Of a DNA stretch of 64,000 nucleotides, positions 19,545 through 32,370 are shown in pieces (position 1 is the first letter of the stretch; the number at the start of each line of letters is the position of its first letter). Position numbers and translations under genes: made by a program. Origin of the DNA: Hydrangea macrophylla (taxonomy: Eukaryota > Streptophyta > Magnoliopsida > Cornales > Hydrangeaceae); contig CM066984.1 in assembly GCA_033977485.1 (NCBI GenBank), forward strand, positions 48,255,100 through 48,319,099, read 5' to 3'. The notes under the pieces were generated by a model. It was given only the letters and a program-made list of their open reading frames with translations, ran no database searches and was not told where the DNA came from.

Positions 19545-22500
19545 ATTATAAGTAGTTGGAATATAAGAGGGCTCAATCATCCCCTTAAACAAAATGAGAT
19601 TGCAAAGTTTGTTTCTGATAATAATATAGATGTGCTGGGTATTATAGAGACTAAAGTCCAGATGCCTAACCAAGATAAAATACAGAAAAACATGCTACCT
19701 GACTGGAACTTTGTTACCAATAGCAACCCAAACTCTGTAGACAGAATTTGGGTTGGATGGAACTCTAACAAAGTTAATTTATTTATGCTTAAATGCAATT
19801 GCCAAATTATCCATGTAAAAATCGAAAAAGTTGATCATTCCATGGCTCTCGAAGCTTCGTTTATATATGGTTTTAATACTATTCAAGAGAGACGGAGCCT
19901 TTGGAATGACTTAAGGGTTATCTCGGCTTCTATTGGTGACTGCCCATGGATTAGTCTCAGAGATTTCAACTCTATTATGAATACCAGGGAGCCGAGGAAT
20001 TTAATGATCTTGTGAATTCTGCTTGCCTTGTAGATCTCAGATATACAGGTATCTACTTCTCTTGGAGCAATCGCACCGTAAGTAAAAAATTGGATAGAGC
20101 GCTTGTTAATCAGGGATGGCTCGACTCGTTTCCTTTAGCTCATGCAGAATTCCTTCCATTTGGGGTCTCTGACCACTCCCCTATTCTTGTCAAAGTTGCC
20201 AATCCTAGCAGAAGAAAGGGTAGACCTTTTAAATTCTATAACTACTGGACGTCGTTGGATAATTTTGCTAGTACCATTGACAATGCTTGGGCCACTAATT
20301 TTGAAGGTACTTTTCAATTCCAACTTTGCCACAAACTTAGGAATCTTAAAGTCGATCTTAAAAAACTCTCAAAGAACACGATAGGTAGAGAGAAATTGTT
20401 AGTTGATATAGCCAGGGGGAATCTTTTGAATTGCCAGAAAAATTTAGATAAGCATCCCCAGGACCCTGTCTTAAGAGCACATGAAAATTTTTTCCGCGAT
20501 ACTCTCTGGGAAGCTATAAGAGTGGAAGAAGAGGTGATGAGACAAAAATCTAGAATTCAATGGCTTGAAGCAGGTGATAGAAATACTGCCTACTTCCACA
20601 ACTCCATTAAACTTAGGCGTAACAGTAAAAGGATTGTTTCCCTTACTCAACCTAATGGTTTTCAAACCAAGAACGAGGAAGAAGCTAAAAGTGAGGCTTT
20701 AAGATTCTTTAAATCCATGCTTGGTTCTCCTGCTACTAATCCTTATCCTGGTATTAATATGTTTAGGAGTGTAATACATAAAAGAATACCCACGGATAAT
20801 TTCTTAAGCATGGATAACATTCCCAGTGATGTAGAGATTAAAGAGGCTATGTTTAGCATCCATAGCAACAAAGCTCCGGGCCCGGATGGTTATAATGCCC
20901 ATTTCTTCAAAGAGACGTGGGCACTAACTGGCCCTCTGGTTACTAATGCTATTAAAGAATTTTTCATTACTGGAGAAATATTAAGAGAATCCAATGCAAC
21001 TATTATTGCCCTTATCCCAAAAATCCCCAACCCCTCCAAGATGGGTGATTTTAGACCTATTTCCTGTTGTAACACTGTCTATAAGTGCATCTCTAAAATA
21101 ATTGCTAAAAGACTCCAATTACTGTTACCAAATATTGTTGATAATGCTCAATCTGCTTTTATTAAAGGTCGGAAAATAAGTGATAATGTTCTTCTTGCCC
21201 AAACTTGATGAGAGACTACCATAAATCTTCGGGTCGACCTAGAGTCGCAGCTAAGGTTGACCTTATGAAGGCTTATGATAGTGTGAGTTGGGAATTTTTG
21301 ATTGACTTGATTGATGTGCTTGGATTCCCTCCTAAAATGAAAAGCTGGATCACAACTTGTATTACTAGCCCCAAATACTCCCTCAACTTTAATGGTGAAT
21401 CTATTGGGTATTTTGATGGTGCTAAAGGCTTGAGACAAGGTGACCCTATGTCTCCCTATCTTTTTGTTCTCGTTATGGATACGCTTAGCCAAGTGATTCA
21501 ATACAATATCCAACGATCTCCCAATTTTAAATATCATTAGAGATGTGAGAAACTGAAAATTTCCCATCTTTGTTTTGCGGATGACCTTCTCTTGCTTTTC
21601 AATGGTGATGTGGATTCTGCTTTAGTAATGAAAGATTCTTTAACTCAGTTTTATCAGTTCACTGGCTTAAATGCTAATACTTGTAAGAGTTGTCTCTTGT
21701 TTGCGGGTATTGACGAGGATTCCTCTAACTCCATATGTCAAACACTTCAATTTACTGTTGGATCCCTTCCTTTAAAGTACCTTGGAGTTCCCCTTATTAC
21801 AACTAGATTGAAGAAGGGAGACTGTGATGACTTAGTTAATAAGATAAGTTCTAGAATCCTTTCTTCGAAATCTAAATTCTTATCTTATGCTGGTAGACTT
21901 CAACTTATTCAAACTGTCATTGCAGGTATACAGATTTATTGGGCAGGCATGTTTATGTTACCAAAAAGTGTTATCAAACAGGTTGAAAAACTTATGCGTA
22001 GATTTCTTTGGACAGGTGGCATTGATAAACCTCAGGGTGCTAAGGTGTCATGGGATTAAGTTTGTAAACCCAAAAAAGAAGGGGGCCTAGGCATTAAAAA
22101 CCTAGTCCAACTTAACATTGCTATGAATCTAAAACATATTTGGTCTATTTTTACTCCCGATAATAAATCCCTCTGGGTTAGTTGGATTAAAACTTACATG
22201 TTAAGAGGCAAAAGCTTTTGGGCTGTCAAACCCCCATCTCAATGTTTGTGGTACTGGAAAAAATTGCTTAAATTAAGAGAGGTGGTTCGGCCGATGATAC
22301 GCCATAAAATTGGCAACGGGAATGGCTCCTTTCTCTGGTATGATTATTGGCACCCATTAGGCCCTTTATTGGATAAATATGGCCCTCGTGTTGTTTACGA
22401 TGCAGCTCTGGACCTCAATGCGAAAGTTTTCTCTGTCATAGAAGGAGAGGCATGGCATTGGCCTCTCACTAATACTGTTGAGCTTGTACAAATAAGAGAC

Positions 22501-23118
22501 CATTTACATTCTCTTCCCTTTCCTTCTGTCACTCATGATGTGGTTACTTGGTTACCTTCTCCTAATGGGAGGTTCTCCTCTACTCACACCTGGGACCTTC
22601 TTAGGGAGGTTCACCCCAAGGTTCCTTGGCATAACCTTCTTTGGTTCTCTGGACACATACCAAGACATAGTATCATTTTATGGTTTTGCTATTCTTCACA
22701 GGTTACTACCCATGATAGGATCTTTCCATTCACACCAGGACCTTTGGCGTGTGCTCTCTGTCATAAAGGTATGGAATCTCATGATCACTTATTTTTCAAC
22801 TGCTCATACTCTTCATTTGTTTGGCAGGGAATCATGCAACGATTGGGGATGGCCCGATCAACCTCTTCTTGGGACACCTTGGTGGATTGGGCAGCTGGGA
22901 GGTGGAAGCGGAAGACTCCCAATCACATTGTCCCCAGGATGTGCTTGGCTTTAACTTTTTATAGTATATGGAAAGAAAGAAATGCTCGAACTTACAAACA
23001 AGAAGAGAAGACCAAGGAAACGATTCTACAAGATATTGTCTTCCAGATTGCCAGTCAAATCCAAATCCAGTGGAAGAAAGACCCTCATCTCTCTCAGTAC
23101 ATTGCTAGATGGAAGTGA
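19542..23118 (+). pseudogene. LINE-A ORF2 (decayed)
   Basis: All ORF2 regions are present in order but broken. There is a deletion in the endonuclease near 19985, after RDFNS, where the canonical GDFN has become RDFN. A frameshift lies near 21205 in the RT. A TAG at 21538-21540 replaces the Trp before RCEKLKISHLCFADD. A TAA sits near 22057 in VSWD*VCKPKKEGG. The RT catalytic FADD (about 21575) and the zf-RVT motif (about 22748-22805) survive. The C-terminus ends ARWK. Similarity is closest to the LINE-C/D/Q subfamily, which lacks the RRYGRPDF insertion. Confidence 0.9.
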
Positions 23119-23444
23119 AGTGACTTGTTCAAATTTTTGTATTTAGGACTTTTGATAGCCTGTCCTTTTTCCTTTTTTGGGTGTGGGTAGGGATTTCTCT
23201 GGCATATTGCCTTGGGTTGTGTTTGTTTGTTTTGTTCCTCAGGTCTTTGGTTGATCCCTTTTAGGATGACAGGGATTCTTTTGATTTCTCAGGGTGATGT
23301 TGGTTCATTCCTTTTACATGTCTGATTAGTGGTGCCTTACCACAGATTTCTCTTTTCTGCGCTTGTTGTATATCCTGGGGTATGCCCCTTGTACATTTGT
23401 ACACCCTTTTCTGGATTTATTCACCACTTTTTCTGAAAAAAAAA
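23119..23444 (+). other. LINE-A 3' UTR and tail
   Basis: Noncoding and T-rich, ending with CCTGGGGTATGCCCC, a TGTAC/GTACA hairpin, TTTTTCTG and about ten A. Confidence 0.8.
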
Positions 23445-23553
23445 AGTAGTTGTTTATGCTCATAACTTTAAATGTTGATTCCCTTACCGTGTATGCATTG
23501 AATCTTGCTTTGAGGGTAGAAGGTAACATTGAGACGGTCGTGTAGGTTGTCAA

Positions 23554-24620
23554 CATGGCTGACGGAATGAGGAACACAAGGAACCAATGAGGAAGGGCCC
23601 CTGTTTCCGAGAACATGGATCCTCCCATAGCTTTCAAAGCCTTTCTACACTGCCTGGAGCACATAGGTGATGATCACCATGGAAACTGCAATAATCATGC
23701 AAACAATCAAGCACCATTACCACCACAGCCATTCACGGGTGACAAGATACTTGAGCAATTTAGAGCTCTCTGTCCAGATACATTTGATGGAACCGGCGAG
23801 GCTAGGTAGGCCGAGAAATAGGTGAGAAACATGGATCGAATATTCGAAAGGATAAGATGCAACAAGGAAGAGAAGTGACATCTAGCGACATTCCAGCTCT
23901 CCTACGCTGCTGATGACTGGTGGGCGACTGAGAAAGCTATAATGGGAGAGGAAGCATCAGAAAGGATGCTGTGGACTACTTTCCAGGCAAGGTTTTTGGA
24001 GAAATACTTCCCCGAGGAGGAGATATACCACTCATTTTGAAAGAGACTTCTTAGATTTGGTCCAGGGTAACATGATAGTGCGTGAATATACCACTCATTT
24101 TGAAAGGTTGTCTCGTTTTGCCCAGCACCGGATAGACACTCCCCAGAAGAAGATCAAGAGGTACCACCGAGGACTGAACCCACATCTTTGCCACCTAACG
24201 AAGGGACATCTGAACTAGACATTTGAGATGTTGGTCAGGCTTACTTCTGGACTGGAGAAGGATGGATGCCAAGCGCCGAAGCCACCGGTGGGTTAACCCC
24301 TGATGAAAGAAAATTTTGTGCTGCGACCCCCAGCCCGCTTCCAAGGAGTAAAGAGGAACCGGACTGGAGAGAAGAAGCCCCAGCCAACCCTTCCACGTAA
24401 GCAAATAGCCGCACTGCCTGCTGCTACCAGAGGAAAACCAGAAGAGTGTTTTAATTACGAGATACTAGGACATCTTGCCAAGGATTGTCAACGCCCAAAG
24501 AAGAACTTCCACACTAAAATTATTTGCTATAATTGCGGCATGCCAGGGCACGTCACCAAAGACTATCGAGCACCTCTGGGTGGATACTATGGAGAGACTG
24601 CTCAAGCTAAGCCTGGATAG
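23554..24620 (+). pseudogene. Gy1 gag remnant with two damaged zinc knuckles
   Basis: The ATG at 23554 opens MADGMRN. A capsid-like stretch (QLSYAADDWW, FLEKYFPEE) is broken by several stops. Two knuckles follow near 24450 and 24530: CFNYEILGHLAKDC and CYNCGMPGHVTKDY. Each has one cysteine replaced by tyrosine. The block ATACCACTCATTTTGAAAG occurs twice, at about 24027 and 24088, a small internal duplication. Gag would form virus-like particles; this copy cannot. Confidence 0.8.
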
Positions 24621-24680
24621 GCTAGGCTCAGTAAAATTATCCCTGAGGAGGCCAACTATGAAGAAGAAGCCCAGTAGAAT

Positions 24681-26720
24681 ATGGAAGCTACTCTCATGCT
24701 ACATGGTAGTCGGATTAGAGTTTTATTTGATATAGGAGCTTTGAATTCTTGTGTTACTATTAAACTTGTTCATAAGTTGGGATTAGAACCCCAGACGGTT
24801 AAGGAAGCCCTTAATGCTATCTCACCCTTAGGAGTGACGATCAGGTTATGGAAGGTGCACAAGGATTGCACTTTAACTCTAGAAGATCGAGTCCTTCTGG
24901 CAAATTTGATTGTATTATCTATGAAGGAGTTTGATGTGATTTTGGGAATAGACTGGCTAACGAAGTATTATACTAAGTTAGATTGTACTAATGAGTCAAT
25001 TTTGTTCTCTATGCTGAAAAGCACACCCTTCTGTTTCCAGTGTAACCACCCCTCGTGTGATGCATTTTTGACTAGTCGTCTGGCTGCTATGGAGAGTTCT
25101 AGAATCGAAACTTTAGTAGCCTATATACCTATGGTTTGAGATTTTTTAGAAGTATTCCAAGACATCGCTGGATTACCACCTAATAAGGAGATCGATTTTT
25201 GTATAGAATTGGTACAAATGACATTGTCGATTTATAAGACCCCCTATCGGATGGCTCCAATAGAGATGAGGAGTTGAATAAGTAAGTCCAAGAACTGAAG
25301 GATTTAGGATTCATTCGACTGACCACATCGCCTTAAGGAGCACCAGTACTATTTGTGAAGAAAAATGATGAATCGGTTTGACTTTTAATTGACTATAGAG
25401 AGTTAAAAAAAAGTCACTATCAAGAATAAGTATCCCCTTCCTTGAATAGACTCTCTTTTGATCAGTTGCAGGGAGCAATGTCCTTTTCAAAGATAGACCT
25501 GCAATTAGGAATATAATCAGTTGCTCGTTCGGATAGAAGACATACTAAAGATTGCATTCAGAACCAGATATGGTCACTATGAGTTCTTATTGATGTCATT
25601 TGGACTCATTAATGACCCTACAGTATTTATGAATCTGATGAATAGGGTGTTTTGACCATACTTGGATCAATTCATAATTGTGTTCATCGATGACATACTG
25701 ATTTACTCAAAGACGAAGGAGGAGCACAAGAAGCATGTTTGGATTGCACTACAAGTGCTTAAGGACCATTATTTGTATGCTAAGTTTAGAAGGTGAAATT
25801 TTAGATGGAGGAAGTTAAATTCTTAGGTCATGTAGTCTCTTTGGAAGGAATTGCAATAGACTTGGCTAAGACTGATGCCATCCTGAACTAGAGTAGGCTA
25901 ACTAATGCCTTAGAGGTGAGGAGTTTCCTTAAATTGGTAGGCTACTATCGGAGATTCGTAGAAGGATTATCAAAGATAGCTACACCGTTAACCAGTTTGA
26001 CCAAGAAGGATCCTAAGTTTGAATGGTTAGACAAGCACAAATGTGCCTTTCAAGAGTTGAAGGCGAGACTAACTTCAACGCCAGTGCTCACCATACCAAC
26101 ATGTGGAAGAATATTTCTATCTACAGCGGTGCCTCTTATCAAGGACTCGGATGCATGCTTATGCAAGAAGGCAAGGTAAGCACTTATGGATCGCGACAAT
26201 TGAAACCGCGCGAGGTGAACTACCCAATGCACGATTTGGAGGTTGCAGCCATCGTTTTTGCTCTCAAGATTTGGAGGCACTATCTATTCGAAGAAAAGTT
26301 CGACCTCTTCTCTGACCACAAAAGCCTCAAGTACCTATTCTCTCAAAAGGAGATAAATATAAGATAATGACTTCTCTTTGCAATACCACCCTAGTAAAGA
26401 GAATGTAGTCGCTGATGCTTTGAGTGGGAAACCCCATAACAGGATGGCTTCCTTTATGATTAGGAAGTGGCAAGCACTCTAAACCCTAGAAGAATTTGAT
26501 AATCAAGTCGCCGATTTGGAAGAAGGAATGGATGTCTAGTCATTGAACTGACCCTTATCAGCCAAATTATTGAAGCTTAGAAGAAGAATGAAGGACTGCA
26601 ATAATGGTTTAAGAAAGCAGCAGCCAGGGAACTGGAGGAATTGAGAATTGGATAAGATGGGAGCCTTCGATGTTGAGATAGACTTTGTGGGTCACATCCC
26701 AGAGTAGCCAAAATAGGAAA
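24681..26720 (+). pseudogene. Gy1 pol remnant: protease, RT, RNase H
   Basis: The order is protease (open 24681-25139; the active site reads DIGA instead of D-S/T-G-A), RT with the catalytic box FIDDILIYSK near 25687-25712, and RNase H with DHKSLKYLF near 26315-26340 and a VADAL motif near 26410. Many stops and frameshifts break it, and the element ends around 26720 in the region that precedes integrase in Tekay/Del-type elements. No integrase or 3' LTR is visible. The order RT-RH, with gag knuckles upstream, places it in Ty3/gypsy. Position 26721-26877 holds nothing I can identify. Confidence 0.8.
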
Positions 26721-26879
26721 AATTTTAAACATTTTCTCCTTTGGTCCCGTGGATACGTGGCAAGTTGAGGATCACATGATTGTCCATAATAAGAAAGAAC
26801 CAAGATAAAAGTAATGAAAAGTAAATGGAAGCAGTTATAATAAACATGGTGGTCTAGACATACTTAATAAATAAACAAC

Positions 26880-28834
26880 TACGCGCCCATACATTCCCCT
26901 TTAAGCATAGGCACCAATGGTCATATTGCAGATTTAAATATTCAAAAGGAGCTGAGCAATCACATGGGCTCACCAGCCTTTCCCTTAAAACCCGGGTCTT
27001 TGTCCACTCAGCCACGCAACCTGCATGACCCTTTGGGTAGTAAACAACACGCATCTACTTCATCTCCCAGTGCTTGCGTGGTTGGTACTCCCCTCTCATT
27101 TAATGCGTCAGTCATCCACATGGCTAATCCCTCCTTTTCAGGAGGAGTGTCTGCCTCTTCTCCCTTTCGGGATAATATTGCATCACATGTAGAGATTGGA
27201 AAATCAGAAAAGAGTGGGCCCCATCCTCATGGTGTTGGCAGTGTTGCCCCTCATGGTGTTAGCAGTGTTGCCCCTCATGGCTCGGCTCCTCCACTTAATC
27301 AAGATAATCAGCTTGGTGGCACTACTAAGACTAAAATGTGGGCTTCAATTTTACAACCTAAGAATGCAGCTGATATTAAACTGAGGCACACTAAGCATAA
27401 TAGGAACATGGATCGCATCAAGATCAGTATGCCCAAAGAACTTGTTGATGGGGGGAGCAAGGCTTGGGAAAATACTCTAGTGGGATATTTCATTGGTAAA
27501 AGATTGCCTTATACGTTGGTTAAAATTGCTTCTGCCAGATTATGGGATAAGGCTGGTCTTCAAGACATGATTGCCACGGACTCAGGGTATTTCTTCTTCA
27601 AATTTCACTCCAAAGAGAAAAGTGATGCAGTGCTCGAAGGAGGCCCTTGGCATATAGCTGGGCAACCTGTTATTTTGAAGAATTGGCATGTTGGTCTAGA
27701 ACTACATAAAGAAGCTCAATCAACCATACCAATTTGGGTCAATATCTACAACATCCCACTAGAATATTGGAACCCTGAAGGATTCAGCTACATTGCTAGT
27801 GCAATAGGGAAACCATTACATGTTCACAAGATGACAGCTTCTTGCCGAAGGATCTCATATGCGAGAATTTGTGTTGAGGTTGATGCTGAATTTGAGTTAG
27901 TCAAGGACTTTGACATTGAGTTTGAAGACCCAAGTAGTGGGGAACCAACCATCATCTCATTGAAAGTTGAATATCAATGGAGTCCTATTAGATGTGCCAA
28001 ATGCAAGAAATTTGGTCATGACTGCTTGAAGAGACCCAAATCCTCAAGTTCCAATTACCAACATTCGATAGTGCAAACAGACCCAACAGATGGGACTTGG
28101 ATGATTAAAGACAAAGGGAAAATTGTTGTTGCAGATGGCCCTTCATGCTCTAATACTATGGAAAATCTTAGCCCCCCTGAGATTGAAGACCCAAAGCCAT
28201 ATCAGGGAAAAGGAAAGGAAAATCTATCTCCTAAACATCAAGATCCAAACTTAATAGATAGAACAACTCATACTAGGGGTGAGGTGCAAGCACCTAATCC
28301 GGGTACCCTCTACGAGTCTGCGTTCTCTGAAACAATCAGTTTAAAGCTTTGGAAACATCTATAGTTGAACAAGGGGTAATAGATATGCAGCAAAATAAAG
28401 ACAAGGCTCAGGATGCTAAGGCTTTGGGTTCTCTTGGTATTCTCAATACCCATTCTCCAATTGAGGACACTGATCTGAATATTGGTGGAAAAACACAGCA
28501 CCCTTGTGAAACTTCTCCAGATTATAATGGAAATCTGACACCTCTATCAAAAGAAGATAAGACTATGGATCAATCCGAGAAGGATGCTAGGAATGTTGTG
28601 ATCTCTATACAAACTAATCCGGATGAACAAGGCAATGAAAGAGGGGCAGATGATGCTGAGCCATTAGAAATTTCAGAAGGACAAGAATTGGTGACTCCCA
28701 TTACTTCTGTACAGGTCTCTCTCTCTCCCTCCTCCTCTAAACCTCAGTCCCCTCATAAAATTACTCAGCAAGGAAAGAGGAATAAGATAAATAGTTCCTC
28801 AAGTAAAAGACGACACCCCTTTAAATGTACTTAA
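26880..28834 (+). pseudogene. LINE-D ORF1 (5'-truncated, frameshifted)
   Basis: The frame enters from the truncated 5' end without a start; the ATG at 26964 is internal (HMGSPAFPLKPG matches HMGSSAFSSKPG of LINE-A). A repeated HGVGSVAPHGVSSVAPHG stretch lies near 27230-27280. The DUF4283-type domain (about 27340-27900) and knuckle CAKCKKFGHDC (27994-28026) are intact. One frameshift near 28330, before NQFKALE, separates the acidic tail. The end is a basic SSSSKRRHPFKCT tail with TAA overlapping the ORF2 ATG. Confidence 0.85.
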
Positions 28835-28836
28835 TG
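28832..28836 (+). promoter_or_regulatory. TAATG stop-start overlap, LINE-D ORF1/ORF2
   Basis: TAA ends ORF1 (…PFKCT) and the ATG at 28834 starts MNIGCWNIRG. Confidence 0.7.
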
Positions 28837-30919
28837 AATATCGGATGTTGGAATATTAGGGGCCTTAATCAAATTTCAAAACAAATGGAAATTTCCAAAT
28901 TTGTTATTTCTAATCATATTGATGTGTTGGGAATTACTGAATCCAAAGTTAGAATGCCTAACCAAGACAATATACAAAAAAGTCTTCTTCCTAGTTGGAA
29001 TTTTGTCACTAATAGCCAACCAAATTCAGTGGATAGAATTTGGGTTGGCTGGAACCCAAACAAAGTTTCTTTAACTGTTTTGAAAAACACTAGGCAGCTT
29101 ATTCATGTCTCAATCCAAGATATTAATCTGTCTACTTCTTTTGAAGCTTCCTTTGTTTATGGCTTTAATACTATCCAAGACAGAAGAAGTTTGTGGGCTG
29201 ATATCAAGTCCATATAGCCTCCCTTGGTCACATTCCCTGGATTACTCTTGGTGACTTCAACGCGGTACTTAACTCTAATGAGAAGTTTGGGAGTAATCCT
29301 GGGAAAGACCAAGGGGCTGAGGAATTTAATGCGTGTGTGAATGCCTCTTGCCTTGTAGATCTTCGGTTCACAGGAATTTATTTCACTTGGAGCACTAGCA
29401 GATACAAGGAAAAGCTGGACAGAGCTCTCGTCAATCAAGATTGGCTAGGCAAATTTCCCTCAGCCTATGCTCAATTTCTCCCCTCTGGTATTTCTGATCA
29501 TTCTCCCATTCTTGTCAAAATGGAAAATTCTAGTAGAAGGAAAGGCCGCACCTTTAAATTCTATAATTATTGGACCTCTTTGGAGAAATTTGATGACTTA
29601 GTTAAAAACTCTTGGGCTAATAATGTTGAAGGTAACTACCAATTCCAGTTATGTAAAAAGCTTAAGAATCTCAAAATGGATCTTAAAAAATTTTCCAAAG
29701 AGTCATAGGTAGAGAAAAGTTGCATGCTGACAAATCGAGAGAAAGCCTTATGCAATGTCAAAGATTATTAGATGATCACCCGCATGACTTAACCCTTAAA
29801 GCTCTAGAACGTCACCTCATGGGTGTATTTCTAGAAGCTATTCGTGTGGAAGAGGAAGTAATGCGACAAAAATCTAGAGTCCAATGGCTTGAAGCGGGGG
29901 ATAAGAATACCACTTTCTTTCACCAATCCATCAGAAATCGTCGTAATAGAAAACGGATTGTGTCGCTCCTCCTTCCTAATGGAGAACAGACAAAAAATGA
30001 CAGCGAAGCCCAACAGGAAGCCATTAGCTATTTTAAAACTATGCTTGGTACCCCTGCTGCTAACAATTACCCTGGTTACAGTGTGCTAAGGAATATTATC
30101 CATAAAAGGATCCCCACGGAAGCTTTTTCTAGTATGGATAATATTCCTAGTGATCTCGAGATCAAAGAGGCTATGTTTAGCATCCATAGTAACAAAGCTC
30201 CGGGTCCTGATGGTTATAATGCTCATTTTTTAAAAGAAACTTGAAATATTACCGGTACCCTTGTTACTCTTGCCATTAAAGAATTTTTTATCCATGGAGA
30301 ACTTTTGGGAGAGTCCAATGCTACAATTATTGCCCTTATTCCTAAAATTTCAAATCCTTCTAAAATGGGTGATTTTCGTCCTATTTCGTGTTGCAACACC
30401 ATTTATAAATGTATGTCTAAAATCATTGCAAAAAGACTCCAACTTATCCTTCCCAGTCTTGTGGACAATGCCCAATCTGCTTTTATCAAGGGTCAAAAAA
30501 TAAGTGATAATATTCTATTAGCTCAGGACCTCTTGAGGGACTACCATAAGCCCTCGGGTCAACCCCGTGCAGCTGCTAAGGTTGATCTTATGAAAGCCTA
30601 TGATAGTGTTAGTTGGAGGTTTCTGTTGGACTTAATTGACATATTAGGCTTTCCCCCCAAAATGCAACTCTGGATTAAAAAGTGTGTCACGAGCCCTAAA
30701 TACTCCATCAACTTTAATGGGGAATCCATTGTCTATTTCAACGGTGCTAAAGGACTTAGACAGGGTGACCCTCTTTCCCCCTACCTTTTTGTCCTTGTGA
30801 TGGACACATTAAGCCAATTGATAAAACACAATATTAATGAATCATCTCACTTTAAATATCATTGGAAATGTGATAAGATGAAAATATCCCATCTTTGCTT
30901 TGCGGATGACCTTCTTTTA
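28834..30919 (+). pseudogene. LINE-D ORF2, endonuclease and RT fingers/palm
   Basis: Very close to LINE-C ORF2 (MPNQDNIQKS, SQPNSVDRIWVGWNP). Defects include a small deletion near 29214 creating TAG after ADIKSI, a lesion near 29706, a TGA at 30242 replacing the Trp in KETWN, and a break at FADDLLL (30897-30918) where LINE-E is inserted. The endonuclease GDFN and SDHSP motifs and the RT APGPDGYNAHF, KVDLMKAYDSVSW and GLRQGDPLSPYLF motifs are present. Confidence 0.85.
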
Positions 30920-32064
30920 GAACCATTGCTATTTCTTTAATTCAGTATAAAATTGGAAATGGGGTTAATACCTTTCTATGGCATGATCCGTGGCTTCCTT
31001 TTGGGTCTATATTTGCTAGATATGGGCAAAGGGTTATTTATGATACCGCTATCCCTACTAACTCTAAAGTTCAGTCCATTATTAACAGGGATGAATGGAG
31101 GTGGCCGAATACGTCTTCATGGGAGCTGATGGAAATAAAAAGAGCAACTAACTCAACTCCCAAGCCTTCAAATGCAAATGATGTTGTGATTTGGAGTCCC
31201 TCACCTAATGGCTCCTTTGTCGCTTCCCATACCTGGAACTTTTTTAGAGAGGCTCACCCTAAGGTGCCCTGGGCACACATTGTCTGGTTTCCTGGGAGCA
31301 TTCCTAGGCACAGTTTCATTGTTTGGCTTGCGGTTCACAATAAATTGTCCACTCAGGATAGGATTTGGTCATTCACACCGGGCCCTCTAGCTTGTGTGTT
31401 ATGCAACAAAGATATTGAATCCCATGATCACCTATTTTTTACTTGCTCTTTCTCTTCTCATGTTTGGCAGGTTATCATGTGCAAATTCAATATGAGTGGG
31501 TGCCCTCTTGATTGGAATTCCATCATATCTTGGGCTGCAAACAAATGGAAGTCTAAACAACCTCAACATATTATGCCCCGGATGTGCTTGGGAACCATGG
31601 TCTATGCCATTTGGAGGGAACGAAATGCTCGTATTTTCAAACAGCAAAGTAAGTCTCGAGATTGGATCACTAATGACATTGTTAGGAGCATCTTCGAGCA
31701 AATGCAGATTAAGTGGAGCAGGGACCCGAAGCTCCCAGATTACTTATCTAGATGGACCTGATGCCCCCTTTTGCATGGTTTTACGATTTACAATTTGGTT
31801 GTGATTGCTTTTGTTAATGTTTTGGGTGCCTTGAGAGATTTGGTTCTTTTTTGTGACTAAAATTTGGCTCATGATGTTGTACTCATGGGATGACAAAGTA
31901 TCAGCTGTATTCACAATGTGATATTGTTTCATCCCATCTGCTTGTTGCTGGTGGTTTCTTTCTTTCCACATTTTTTAGCGCTCATTGTATATCCTGGGGT
32001 ATGCCCCTTGTACTTCTGTACTCCCTCTTTTTTGGATTAATTAACCAGTTTTCCGAAAAAAAAA
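30920..32064 (+). mobile_element. LINE-E, 5'-truncated LINE inside LINE-D
   Basis: The insert begins abruptly in the C-terminal third of ORF2 and ends with the standard tail (CCTGGGGTATGCCCC near 31992, GTAC-TTCT-GTAC, TTTTCCG, nine A). LINE-D resumes after the poly(A) at GTTCTGCTCAATTCTATG. No TSD is visible, and about 20-50 bp of LINE-D is missing when compared with LINE-C, so the insertion was accompanied by a target deletion or a later loss. Confidence 0.8.
30925..31761 (+). pseudogene. LINE-E ORF2, C-terminal fragment with zf-RVT
   Basis: The frame reads QYKIGNGVNTFLWHDPW, corresponding to the post-RT linker in LINE-C. It is open from the insertion point to the TGA after SRWT. The zf-RVT motif CVLCNKDIESHDHLFFTC lies near 31398-31450. 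The segment has no start of its own; the ATG at 31129 is internal. It is a less closely related ORF2 than LINE-D. Confidence 0.75.
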
Positions 32065-32370
32065 GGTTCTGCTCAATTCTATGATCTTACTGGCTTACTT
32101 GCTAATACTAGCAAGAGTTGTTTATTTACCTCTGGCATTGATGAAAATATTGTTAATTCCATATGTCACATATTCCAGTTTACTATTGGATCTCTTCGTC
32201 TTAAGTACCTAGGTGTTCCTCTTATAACAACTAGACTAAAGAAGGGAGATTGTCAGGAACTTGTCAATAAAATTAGCTCTAGAATTACTTCTTGGACGTC
32301 TAAATGCCTTTCCTATGCTGGAAGAGTCCAATTAATTCATTCTGTTCTGACAGGTATCCAAAACTACTGG
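32065..32370 (+). pseudogene. LINE-D ORF2, RT thumb segment
   Basis: Continues LINE-D after LINE-E: FYDLTGLLANTSKSCLF, LKYLGVPLITTRLKKGDC, LSYAGRVQLIHSVLTGIQ. It is stop-free until LINE-F begins at 32371. Confidence 0.75.

Larger units (their letters stand above)
1445..23444 (+). mobile_element. LINE-A, L1-type LINE split by LINE-B
   Basis: A 16-bp duplication AGTAGTTGTTTATGCT flanks the element (1429-1444 and 23445-23460; the first A may belong to the poly(A)). The 5' leader is a CT-rich tract (1460-1515), followed by ORF1 at 1535. ORF1 is interrupted at 4394 by LINE-B and resumes at 19332. ORF2 is 19542-23118, and the 3' tail with its hairpins ends in about 10 A at 23444. Without inserts the element is about 7 kb. 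Both ORFs carry frameshifts or stops, so it is the oldest layer of this nest and is not autonomous now. Confidence 0.9.
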
